Shown here piece by piece: positions 27,797-39,199 of a DNA stretch of 64,000 nucleotides. The number at the start of each line of letters is the position of its first letter. Position 1 is the stretch's first letter. A program made the translations under genes and the position numbers. Source of the stretch: Amblyomma americanum (taxonomy: Eukaryota; Arthropoda; Arachnida; Ixodida; Ixodidae); assembly GCF_052857255.1 (NCBI RefSeq), contig NC_135505.1, positions 49,165,507 through 49,229,506 on the forward strand, written 5' to 3'. Under the pieces are notes generated by a model that made no database searches, was not told where the DNA came from, and saw only the letters and a program-made list of their open reading frames with translations.

Positions 27797-28443
27797 TAGT
27801 CGCTGTCCAGTCTTCCCGTTCCCCAGTGCAATGTAGCAGGCAAGATATCTTTCAGGCCAACCTCTCTGCCTTTCAAGTCAATAACCCCCCCCTCCCTCTC
27901 TCTCTTTGCAAGTGTTGTTTTATTCGTGACCCTTGTATTCTTGGCGATGTTAGGTCTGGACAGGAATCCTCGCTGACTGCGTTGCTGATGGGAGTCGGCT
28001 AAAGTCCTTAATAAGTTCTAAACCTGCGGCAGTTGTAGCTCGGTCTAGGGATTTCTCTTGCATTGTGTCTCCTTTATACCCTCAGCTTTTATGCCAAGCA
28101 TTGAAGTTCCCCCATGGTTAGAAGGCTTTTTCTGGCTCTCCTCATCGCTCAACTCAATAGGGTGTCGAAGTCAACCCTTCTCGGCGATGGCGGACTGCAG
28201 ATGCTGAGAATGAAAGTGCTCTCTCCCCGTCCTCTTTTGCGAGATGATATCCACGAACGCATTTACGATTTTTTTATCCACCAGCTGATTCTGTATTGCT
28301 GTGATGGCTTTGGACACCGGAACAGCTACCCTGCTAACCTCGGTAAGGCTGACATAGGTGGCATATCTCCTAATGCCAGGCTCGCAATTCGTTGCCTGCA
28401 GAGCTAATAGGTCGGGTTGGGGGAGCGGTTTCTTTATGTACTG

Positions 28444-28647
28444 TTACAAGTTGGGCTGTTTTTCTGTGAAGCCTCGGCAATTCCACTGCCTGATTTGTAA
28501 ATTTTCTGAGCTCGTATGATTATTTCGGGCCGTTAAAAGTATGAGATCCGTGCACGGATGCGTTCTCACTATCACTCGCGCTTGTGAGTGGTTTGTGAGC
28601 GCGTTGTGAGCGGGTGCAGGTGCCCTTGAGTTGTCTCGTGGATGCAT
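28444..28647 (-). pseudogene. LINE-C endonuclease N-terminal fragment
   Basis: Reads LQIRQWNCRGFTEKQPNL near its end, matching the 'l.i.qWNcrG...K...L' start of apurinic-type LINE endonucleases. The rest of the domain is broken. Confidence 0.65.
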
Positions 28648-28682
28648 TATGTGTGTGTGTGTGCTAGTTCTTCCTTCTGTTG

Positions 28683-29234
28683 TTATAGATCCACCATCTC
28701 CTGTTGCAGTAGCTGCATTGCTAGCAGTGTAGTTTGCTGCATAATCTGAATCATTTTGGTGGCTTCCTTGACTCCCTGTTTCAATTCAGGTGTGCTGCTG
28801 GCGCAGCCGGGTGTTTGTCCTTGGTGCTTTGCACTACTTCCATTTGCTGGATTGCAGCGCCAGTGTTCCCAGCTATCAGAGCGTTTTGAGGCTGCATGTT
28901 TTCGAGGCATAGAAACTCTGTCATGTCGTCTTTTCTAGTAGTTGTGTTTGCCCGGAGAAGGCGAGGCAGTTACTACTACCCAGAACTTTGCTGCGCTGCT
29001 ACTAGTTCTTGGCTGGCTGTTGCTTGTTGCCCTGGGGGTCAGCAGGACCCGCGTTGAGCTGCTGCCTGGACCTGGACTGTGACCTGGACCCGGATTCTCA
29101 CCAGGATCGGCTAGCACTGAGGGGAGTGCCTTGTTGCCTGATGAACCACCTTGGCGGCTTGATGGCTCCACGAGCGCTGCCTCAGCGGCTCTACCGATTG
29201 CTCTAGAGCGCTCCGAACGTGTGTCGTGCGCCAT
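28683..29234 (-). pseudogene. LINE-C ORF1-like remnant
   Basis: Two frames (28935-29234 and 28683-28910) precede the endonuclease. The first starts MAHDTRSERSRAIGRAAEAA, with proline/glycine-rich low complexity after it. The second has a glutamine/methionine-rich helix (MQQTTLLAMQLLQQEMVDL). No zinc knuckles were found. Assignment as ORF1 rests on position only. Confidence 0.45.
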
Positions 29235-29270
29235 ACAAAACGAGGTGATGAAGCCGCGTTGTAATGCGAT

Positions 29271-32200
29271 ACAATTATAGTTATTGTAACACCGAAACCC
29301 TGCTGATGTTCTAGACGAAATTTTCTGGTCAGTTAAGAGGGCACTCTACCTTGTGACGTCATCACAACTTGCGTACCGGGTTGTGAGAAACCTAGGTTCT
29401 AGCCAGAAACTTAGAAAATCGATATGTAAACTAAAAAAAATGTGATATGTGTAAATTTCGGCACGATAGCAGCACAGTACAGCGTATACATGCTACTGCA
29501 AATGGCAGCCCGAATATGGCTATTGATGAACCCAATGTTTTATAGAAATTTATGTAAACGCACACAGATGTTGCAACAGAGGCTACGACAAATGTAAATC
29601 TAATGCTTTCGCATTCCATTCTTAAGGTTACATCAGCGTCTCTATAGTTGTTTACTATGTGAAGCAACATGCAAAAAAGAAACTCATGGCTATAATATCG
29701 AGCTTTTCTGCAAGCGTCGCTGTAACTATCAGGTGCCGGCGAAGAGCGAAAAATTTGGAAGATTTTATTTAGGAAATATTTCACAAACGTCATCGTCTGT
29801 CGCACGGTGACTATGCTGTTTTGGCTTGAGCACAGAGCCATTCTGTTTTGCGCAGAGGCTGCAGCATATTTGTAGCAGCAAAATGCGGAAGCCCCCGTGC
29901 AGCGAGGTTTGTGTTGAACAACCTCACGCCGTCAACAAATACTTGAAATACTCCGGCCACTGAAACTCATGTCAGAGGCTTGACACGGGATATACGTGTT
30001 TCATAACACTAGCACCTAAAATCTCACATTTACACGCATGCTTGTCGCATGAAAGAAACAACAGAACTTCTAAAATGCGAACATGTACCACGAATGCTTT
30101 ATTCGCTCAAATCTACACCAAAACATTCTCGAGGCAATAGAAACAAAACAAATCATCACGACCAGAGCTATTATACACCATCCAACAACGTCAAGAGCAG
30201 TTTTTATAAAAGCGACATTTTTCTCAGAGACATTTTTCTCGTTTTATTTTTACAGGAGTCATCAACCTGAGTTGGTTGCTGTGTTTGTTTTTCAAGCAGG
30301 CCTTGTAAACAAGTCATTCGAGTTGACGATATTCAGCTCATATCTCGATGCGCTGACATAAGTGTATAACACTTGCTGGCCTCGAAGCTTATCCCGAGGC
30401 TCCAACACTTCTTGGCTTCGTTAAGGCAACACGAATAAATAATTAAATCAAAGCAGCACTACATCCGAACATTCAAAGTTTTCAGCTATATAGAGTCCGT
30501 ATAGAGTTTCATAAATGTTTTCTTTCTTTAATGCTCAAACCATTATACTCAATGCAAATCTCGGATATTCCGCCAGTGTTACAATATTACAATGAGGTTT
30601 TGATGCCGGAAATATACGGTGTGAAGGTTATTCCACGCTCCATTGCCGACAAGTAAAGTCATCGTTATCGTAGCTTTGATGCTACTGACCTTCGATGGAA
30701 GTAAGAGATTTCACTAAGTGGCGGCATGAACATCGCTTAGGAATCACCAAAATGCGTCAGTATCTGTTTCAACCAAGGGCTGTCTTTCAAAACGAATAGC
30801 ACTTACCGCAGGTATACAGCGAGAAGGCAGCCATTCACAATACTACCCGCTTCTTACACAGCAAGAAATGCCCATGTTACTTTTATATACTTTCAGTTTC
30901 ACGTTAAGAATACGTTTTGCAACCCTCCGCTGCACTACTGAGGCTTCCCTGAGGGACACAGAACACGTTGCCTGTTTGAGAAAATGAGTGGCGATCAGCG
31001 GGTTGTCAAAATCAGTGTATAACATTTATGTTTCGAACTCTGCTCACTTCACTTAAAAAGATATGAAATGCGCTGCTGAACATTCCATTCTCATGAACAA
31101 ACATCTCGACCGCTCTTTTTAGCAGTGCACCTTGAACCAACAAAACATAGTTACAGACAAGCAGCGCCTGCTCAGAACTCACTACACGCGTACTGTTTAA
31201 TGTTTCATAAAGTGTAAGGTGTTGCTCTCGCTCCAAAACATGCAAGAGGCTCAGGAGCAGTTGTTCTTCGGCCCTCCAAGATGCGAGCTTGCGAGAATAA
31301 ATTAAGCGTAAATATTTGCGATGAGATGCAAACAACGCATTGAATGCCGCAGATTTCGAGCACATGAGACTTCACGTGAATGCGTAGACTGTGTCCTATT
31401 CTTAATAAAAGGAAAAGAAACTTTAATTTGCCATTGGAGTTAACATCGGCACTTCATAATCGAGAATACCTTTATTGTAGCCAGGAACTGGTCGCTCAAT
31501 ATTTTGGAAACACCTAACAGCATTAGATAGCAGCCACACATACTTACCTTTCGTTTTGCCGCATCTAGCTGCTTGCAACGCCCACTTGAAAAGCACAGCG
31601 TTCGTTCAAGTTGGTGTCGGAGCCAGGTTTAAAGGGCCTTGACACAACACTGTGCCGACCAAAAAAAGCCCCTTGAGGCACCTTAGCAGTAATTTGGTCC
31701 CGGAAGGTGTTTTCGTGAACGTGAAACAAGGCCGGCGAAACTATATATAAAGCATTCAGCTTTTCACTTTTTCCTCCTGTCCGTTTGCCCTCAAAATCAG
31801 CCTCACAAGGAAAAACCGTGCTGCCCAATGCCGATAAAACCATTATCTTCAGCGAGGGCGAAGCTGCCCACGAGAACGGGTGCTCAATGCCTGTCTCCCT
31901 ACCACCATTCTCCAAGTTTTCCATGACGTCATCATGGTGGGGACGAGCATGCCGAAACAAGGAAGGCGACGTCGACTTTCCCTCCTTTTTAGCACCACAC
32001 ACCGCACCACGCCGTTTAATGTCGCTGGCATGGTCACTGCGGGATATGGAACCGATGAAAGGTGTCAAGACGCCCTGTAAAAGGCCCTTTTGAATTTACC
32101 TTCTTCACACGACACTCTGCCGATGCGGATCTCTCTCTACTCTGCCCATTTCAGAGTTACACTGGTTCAAATAAAGCAGCAGCTTCATCTGGGCATGCGC

Positions 32201-35200
32201 AGTTCATGCCGGCAACAGGTCCATCGACGGATGCTCGCAGATGCAAGCATACACCTTACATACCAAATTTCGAAAGTGCAGGTAAAGGCAAAAGATTATA
32301 GAAGCGACAGGACAAGCGCTTGTGCTGTTCAGTTCTATCGTCCTTTGTTTTTACCTCGCTCTCAAAATTCAGCGTGCTATGCCAACAAGGCTAAAACACA
32401 ACTTTATGCACTCAACACTTCGCATGTGCAGTTTGCACTGCCTGGAAGTAGCATCCTGCCGGCATTGTCCACGTGCATTCGTTTTCAGCATGTTTTTCTT
32501 GGTGGGAGGCGAATTTTCGCGCACAGCGTATACGGCCGCACACAAGGCGAATTCCCTGAAGAAAGAACAGCGCCAGGTTCCTAATTGAATGTTTGGAAAG
32601 ATTTATTTGTATTGGTGTTTTTCTAAGCCGCTCAAATCGGGGTGAAAAAAAAAACTGAAATTAAGCGCTTTTGACAGCAGGGTATCCTGCTATCTGTCCT
32701 TTTCAAGCACAGTACTGTCGGGAGAAAAGTTGTGCACACAATGGGATCTTCAAATAAACTACAAAGCAGCTCCATGTTTTCTGTGTTTTCGATAAGAGGG
32801 GCGCGGCGTATCGATACACGAGAACTGCAATACGTGCAGAAAAAAAGCAGCCCCCTTTTCGATTCGGTCGTCGTCAGGGACTGTAATCTAATTTAGCTGA
32901 AGGTCGCGTTGTACGCACCGCATTTACTCCCGACCGCTCCTGTCTAAGAAGCTATGTTCGCTCGAGAGAACTTAGACAAATAGGTGCGTTTACGTAGGTG
33001 CTGCAGCAGCACCGCCGATAGCGTTTCTTCTTTCTACGGGAACAGCGTCGTTATGTCGTTAGTCCAAGTCGACTATATGGTCGTAACTCGTAAATACGGA
33101 AAACATATGGACAAATCGACGTACCTAAATGAAGGTGCATGATATCCTCGAGCTCACGATACTTTTGAACACCTGGAGATAAGGTTGTGCATTTGGTGAT
33201 TCATGCTCTATCAATAAAATCTAATAATAATTTAGCGGAAAATTCGAAGAACCTCGTCAGAGATCTGCAATGAGGTCGACTTGTAGTAAGAGATGTTTTT
33301 TGGATGTGGTAAAACGACTTATTTATGCATATTCGCGCTCTTCCTGGAGTCTTGTACAAAATTAACCTCAGGAATGAGTTGCACAGCAAAAGTTCATATC
33401 CGTGTTTTCTACCATATCATGTGTGAACAGTCTTCGATGTTCTCTTGGTTCCATAGCTTCTAAACGCTCGTGCCACTTGGCTAAAAGGCTAGCTACCTGT
33501 TGCATAGTCTCAGACATCGTGGGGATTTATAAATGCATTTGTGCGCATAGTTATCTTTGTAAGATTCAAATACTCAGTCAACTCGTTGCTAGTGGTCCTC
33601 CTGATCTTTAGCGATGCGAAAGCATAACGTGTACGACTGCGAAGAGAACTACGTTGAAGAAATCCGGAAGCCTACTTTCGCGTCAGACTGAAAGAGCAAG
33701 ATAGGAGACCTGCGCTCGTACACAGATTGGTGCAATGTCAAGGGAAGTTTGCGGAACAACGGGGGAAGCATGCAATAACTTAAGCGGGCTCGGTAGTTCG
33801 CGCAGAAGAGAAGATGTGTGATTCCTCATATGGCACAGTACAATATACAGGCTGGTACAATGACATAAAAATAAACTGTGCACACCACATCAACACTACT
33901 AGAAAAATGAACCGTTACTTGTGCATACTCTGTTGACGTATAGAATTAGCGCTTAAAACAAAGAAAGGTGCATAAAATAACGACATATATATGTGTTTTT
34001 TTTTTTACTACGGGCAGAGCTGCGCCAGTTTCGTAAACATGTGGCTTCGCGATGCGAACAGAGCGATCGATTTGGTTTAAGGTGTACTCGAATTACTTTT
34101 TTTATGCTACCCCTTTGAATACAGATCAGTAAGCTAGATAACATACTGCTCTCGTATAACTTGCGCGTTTCCAAAATGCATCTTAAAAAGACATATTTTC
34201 CTGCGGCGTTCATGTTTTATAATCACCTTTTTTTATCACTGCGAGCAAGTATGCCGCGTTAGGCTTAAGAAATGACTGTTTTGAAATCACGAAGAGGAAG
34301 CAAATTTCACTTCTGAAGCTGATTCCACTAATAGAATTCGACTGCATCTAATTTGATACTTGGCACAGCATTGCACTGGGCTTTGAAAAGAAAACTGTAC
34401 AGAATAGCAAAAGCTAGCGATAAACCAAATGAATCTACGCTACACGGAAGCTACAGGGGTGATCTCTCGTGCTATGCTCCACGATTTTGTGGGGGGCAGA
34501 TGCCAGAGACACACTTTGTAGGGTCTACAGGCTTCTGTTTATTGAAAGCGTGTACTTTACGGTGCCGCCTATTGAGTTAGATGATGCTTCAAGAAACGCC
34601 ATGCGCAGATGAATGATAGGAAGCTTAAGGGGAAGTGCATGCACGGTGCAGAGTGTCTAGGCTGCAGAACTGGCCAAGTGATGAACGTAAAATGAAAATT
34701 CCAAGTTGTTGCAGTTAGAATCCCGAGGTCCTGTCGATAGCACGCAGGCAAATCGAGGTCCCACTGTTATGGTAAGATATCTTTTAGGAAATTTTATTCT
34801 TTAAGTGAAGACTTGATACCCTTCAGTGGAGACTGAAAATTTCTAACTTCAAGGATATAATCCATTTCTGATCGTAGGAGCGGTCGTATTATCAAATATT
34901 GAACACGAATCAAAACTAGGATGTGTGCATACTGCTTTTTCATAACCAAATCGAATACAAATAGTGTGTCTTGGTTATCGAATCGAATACGAAAAGTGTA
35001 GGCTAATAGCGAATCTAACACGGATTAAAGGGTGAAGCAATGGAATCGAATACGAACCAAATATTTTTACGGAGACTCGTGCAGTATAAATGTTTGCACA
35101 GTGAATAATAGTATGAAACAGCTCAGTGTTGTCGGACACACTGCTGTACATTTCTACAATTTGTGGAAATCAACTACTTCGAGGAGATGGACCTTTCATG

Positions 35201-37475
35201 CCGCACCGACCGCTCGCGGTGGCATTCTGACGGGCGTCGGAGTGTTCACTCGTTTCGAAGCACTCGTCGAAGCGTCTGTCGATCAAAAGAAAATATTTTC
35301 TGTAGATCCCCACTTGAAGGTTACTCGTCAGGAACACTGTTACAAAAACGTTTTAGTTCAATTTCTTTCCGTATGTGTTTTGTTGACTCGATAGACGGTA
35401 AAATAATACGTGACAAAATGAATAAGAGAATGCGCGGAAAATGCCACTGATAGACATAAGTAGTGCCAGGCCGATCAAAGTTTTGAACACCTCTGGCCTT
35501 TTTAGCCTACCTGGTATCAAACAGCGGATATTACAAAGCATGGAGGGAAGCTGCTGCAGCGAATGCTAATTACAGTTTCTTCACAGTGCTCTACGGTGCC
35601 GGTAATGTGCTTGCACAGATGAGCTATACAGACCATACTCAAAAAATGGGCGTCACCTCACCAGTCAGGGGCGTAAAGCATCGCAACTCTCGGATAACCA
35701 GAGTGAATCTGTTTTTCACGAGAAAATAACAAGAATGACACGGATATCCCCTCTATAATAGTGACAGAATGAGCAGAAGCACAACAAAGCTTTCCATACA
35801 TCCTCTCCTAACGTTCAGTGCTTCCTGTCACGCAGGAAAAGTGAGACTCCCGTGGAACTATTAGTTTGTGAAGTTTTCAGACAAATAGTTATTAGGTGCT
35901 CTGTATGATCGGTACACTGTGTTGCCATAATTTATTACACAACACCAGGAAATTTCGTCAGGGATAAATGAGTTTTCTCTAAGTGTGGTTCAGAATTACC
36001 CTTGAGGTTCTCTAAACCAAACTCATGCACAAACAATCTTCTTACACCATGTCGCCCTACAAAAGTTAAAAAAAAAATCTTCGTTCAACAAGGACTGTCT
36101 CCTTGAAATAGCTCGCGTAGGGCACAGTACCTATTACATTAAGCAACGCAACGAGGTTATCTGTACATTACTCGAGGTGCTCTGGCCTCACTTTCCTGTC
36201 CGTTCACTTCCAAAAAGTCTCCAGTAGTCAGAGCCGACAGTCGTTGCCGTTGACAACACGTCACTCTCGATCCAGCAAGTGTTGCTGATCAACATACCGC
36301 ATCACGAACTGTAGAACCCAAGAGAGATTATTCCGCTGTAGGTAATGACAACACACATTCAGTTACCTTTGAGCCTCATGACACTGAGGCAAAATGCGGA
36401 AGGCACCCACGATGTGGCAGCAGCCATGGTTCAAGAAAAAACACTTTAGTTTGCCGAGAGCGCTATCAACGTTGGCATGCAGAGAGCCGCAGCGTTGGCA
36501 CTGATCCCCTGAACCGAGATGCGTCAGTTGCTTCAAAGAGGAGGCATCGACTATATGGTGACACACTTAAAGCGTTGCTCAAGCCACAAAATTTGACAAA
36601 TGAACATTTTCGCGGCAGTTCCTGCGAGCAAGTCGTTGCTACTCTCGAGCGGGAAATATGCGTCCCATGTGGCTTCGTGCAAAATAAATTTTACTACTAC
36701 CCGTCGTGCGCTTCCAAGTGGCGTCAAAGAGCTAATAAGCTCTACCAACCAGTCGCTGCCAGCGCATTGCACATTCCTCAGTCACTGCAGCGCGTAGCTG
36801 TTGCGACAACGAAGGCTCCTTTGAGCACCAGCACGGCGTCACGTTTATAAGCTCATTCTCTGCCGAGTGCGAATGCGAAGGAGTGTGCGGTAACCACCTG
36901 TTGGGTACAATCTGGTGTAAGGCAATTAAGGTGGTCCTCTCCAAACATATCTGAGCGCTGCTTTTACGGCGTTCCGATAAAGCAGGCGGTCACTATAAAA
37001 GCAAAGAAAAAGAAAGAAGTCAAAACCAATTGCAAACGCAACTAATATCTTGATCACAATTCGTGTCAGCATCCTCCAAACATTGGAATACCCAACATGC
37101 AAGGAGATTCCAACACTTGTGCGGCCCAAATCTGCAGCAATATTTTTTAGTGGGACCCTTAATTTTTAAAGCTTTTGCAAGGCACCTGCAACGGCTACAG
37201 TTCAAGGAACTAGTTGGAGTTGCCTAACTAGATCTGAATTCCTGAGCTCTGGGCAAACATGGTCAGCAGTCATCTAAACGTCGACTCTGGCAACTCTGCG
37301 CCGACACCCAGGGCTAGGAGCACCCATCGTGGCGCCAGTGACTAAGAAGGATTCATACCGACACTGTAAGAACGCAACACCTAGTGTCAAGCTGACAGAG
37401 CACAAGCTTAGCGGCCACAAAGAGCACACAACATGACTTGGGCAACGCTGCCACTGCAGTCAGTGCCGCTGTTTT
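29271..37475. other. Long non-repetitive interval with no supported gene
   Basis: The longest frames are a 136-codon frame at 29431-29841 (minus; two hydrophobic segments, IRFTFVVASVATSVCVYINF and IAIFGLPFAVACI), a 117-codon leucine/glutamate-rich frame at 31012-31365 (minus) and a 167-codon frame at 31565-32068 (minus). None shows a family motif, GC3 bias or splice-flanked edges. Ends AAAGGGCCTTGACAC (about 31630) and a loosely matching inverted copy (about 32066-32094) suggest the 31.6-32.1 kb frame lies in a small DNA transposon. The rest is probably intergenic or the 3' flank of the gene at 37.5-55 kb. Confidence 0.4.
31012..31365 (-). CDS. Hypothetical frame, weak candidate exon
   Basis: 117 codons, composition protein-like (long helices such as WRAEEQLLLSLLHVLEREQH), but no recognised domain. 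Third codon positions are not GC-rich as they are in the exons at 37-55 kb. It could be a chance frame. Listed because it is the most protein-like frame in this interval. Confidence 0.2.
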   Translation of the reverse strand: MCSKSAAFNALFASHRKYLRLIYSRKLASWRAEEQLLLSLLHVLEREQHLTLYETLNSTRVVSSEQALLVCNYVLLVQGALLKRAVEMFVHENGMFSSAFHIFLSEVSRVRNINVIH

Positions 37476-37852
37476 TCAGAAGGAATCCACCACTCTGTAG
37501 AGAGCCGTGTAGCCGCAGCAGCGTGCCCGTAGCTGGTCGACCAGCACGCATGCTTCGGGAACGTAGTCCATCAGCGTGGGGCACTCGCAGAGCAGCACGT
37601 ACGTGATGCCATGGTCCTGCGGACAGATCTTCTTGTGGAAGGTGATGCGGCGCAGGCCGAGGTGCGGAGGCAGCCGCCGGTAGATCTGGCGCGCCCCGGT
37701 CCACAGCAGCCACGACCGGTCGAGCTTCTCGCGGTCTTCTCCGGGGAAGACGCGGAAGGCGGACAGGATGTAGCCGGTCTTGCTGGACTTCGGCTTCCGC
37801 GGCACCACGTCCACGGGGGGCCGGGCGATGGTGGCCACTTCGTCGTAGACGG
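37476..37852 (-). CDS. Host gene, terminal coding exon (protein family not recognised)
   Basis: The minus strand shows a clear exon. A pyrimidine-rich stretch and CTGTGACAG acceptor precede 37852, and the frame then runs 125 codons to TGA (37478-37476). The protein starts (A)VYDEVATIARPPVDVVP, has a basic KPKSSKTGYILSAFRVFPG segment, then DREKLDRSWLLWTGARQIYR, ITFHKKICPQDHGITYVLLC, and ends CCGYTALYRVVDSF. Third codon positions are strongly GC-rich, unlike the surrounding AT-rich DNA, and Cys/aromatic residues are spread as in a folded domain. It begins with two bases of a codon (CC), which complete the G left by the exon at 46954-47071. I do not recognise the family. Overlapping longer frames are shadows. 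Confidence 0.7.
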
Positions 37853-38490
37853 CTGTCACAGCATGTTGCGCGGCAGAAGACATGCGATGAAAGCACAAGG
37901 TTGGAACGAAAGTTTCACGTGAGAATAATCACTTACGCTTCATTAGCGACAGTTTGTAGCAGCACCGCACAAAGGCTACAAGTAACTAAAACGCGACAGC
38001 ATCAACCGCGCTCGATGTATCTTGTAAGTTTGATGATTGCGTCGCAAATATGACAATGTGAATACCGCGTTTATGTGCTTTATGTGTTTTAGTTCCATTG
38101 CCATCGAATCCAACCACAGCGGTAGTTATGCTTGATGATTCAAGACTTGCTTCGAAGAATCTGGCTTGTTTTTCAGAGAGTTACGAAAAAGAAAGCTTTG
38201 TCTAGTCCTATACCATGTTTGTGCTATATTTGTTCTCAAATTTACTTTTTGGCATTTCTCTACTTCGAGGAATAACACGCAATTAAGTGAAGGGGCCCAT
38301 TATATACGGCTCTTTGGTAGCGTACATTCTGATATCGGCAGGAGAGGAGGAAACCTCAAACACGAAACTGGAACTGATTGCACGAGTGCTTGCGTGCCTT
38401 AACTATGTTTATACTCGCCACAGAGCGCGTACACGCATGATGGTCACGGCACGCCGTCTAACACAGCTCAGCCAGCAACGTGCCAACGCA

Positions 38491-39199
38491 CAGGGTTTTT
38501 GACCTAGGTCTTTACACAGTTTTAAAATAGAATTTTGAATTACAACAGCGCTTTTTTCGGCATGGCATTGTCAGTGGTGTAGTACATCAGAAAACAGTTA
38601 AGATGTGCTAACTAGCAGGCTGATTAGCTAATATTGAATAGTTAACCTTTTAGCTATTACAGTTAGGCTCCTTAATTATTGAGAGGTGTGTAGTCCACCC
38701 TAAGTACTAATCAAATGAGGTTTAGAATTTCGAAAACACGGTTATCCTCGGCGCCCTGGCCAAACAAATTTTGCCTACAGCGCGCCAAAATACATGCGCT
38801 TTGGACAAGCTTGCAGGCAAAGCAACCTCTCCGCTGCACGTAACTCGTCGAAATAGCCAAAATTTGTTGGGTCACACCGCCGAGGCAAACCGCGTTTTCG
38901 AAATTCTAACAACTTATGCGGATACTTCTTACGGTGGGCTACATGCCTCTCAACAATAAAGGTGTCTAACAGCAATATATTGCTGTTAGACAGCAGATAT
39001 AGTTAGACAGAAGGTCTCAATTTTTAACTACAGTTAAAAAGTTAGATCTTCAATATTATTTAACCAGCCTGCTAGTTAGCACGTCTTAGCTGTATTCTGA
39101 TGTAGTACACCGCTAACATAGCTTTGCTGAAGAACACACTCTTCCAACTCAAAAAGCCTAGTTTTAAAAATTGTGTAAAATCTTAGGTAAAACGCCCTG
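38491..39199. mobile_element. 709-bp foldback DNA element (MITE-like)
   Basis: The whole element is one long imperfect inverted repeat with arms of about 340 bp. Left end CAGGGTTTTTGACCTAGGTC, right end (reverse complement) CAGGGCGTTTTACCTAAGAT. Inside the arms, GTGTAGTACATCAGAAAACA and TGCTAACTAGCAGGCTG are matched by GTGTACTACATCAGAATACA and TGCTAACTAGCAGGCTG. TTTAGAATTTCGAAAACACG is matched by GTTAGAATTTCGAAAACGCG. There is no transposase. A clear target duplication was not seen. The superfamily is undetermined. Confidence 0.85.
38964..38991. other. Perfect 28-bp palindrome inside the foldback's right arm
   Basis: GTCTAACAGCAATA followed directly by TATTGCTGTTAGAC: a perfect palindrome with no loop, absent from the left arm. 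Confidence 0.9.

Larger units (their letters stand above)
23230..29270 (-). mobile_element. LINE-C: RNase H-bearing LINE, decayed, interrupted by SINEs
   Basis: The minus strand carries, from right to left, an ORF1-like region (29234-28683), an endonuclease start (LQIRQWNCRGF at about 28500), linker blocks, reverse transcriptase, RNase H and a C-terminal tail. Each lies in a different broken frame. The interval 25106-26145 consists of later SINE insertions and a SINE-derived array in the reverse transcriptase region. RNase H after the reverse transcriptase places it with I/R1/LOA/Tad-like LINEs rather than CR1. Dead; borders are approximate. Confidence 0.75.

Noticed and set aside
32090..32588. 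164-codon plus frame
   Set aside because: Composition and stop pattern look non-coding; overlaps short-repeat-like sequence.
37408..37896. 162-codon minus frame
   Set aside because: Shadow of the terminal exon in another frame; the exon frame has the stop and matching splice phase.
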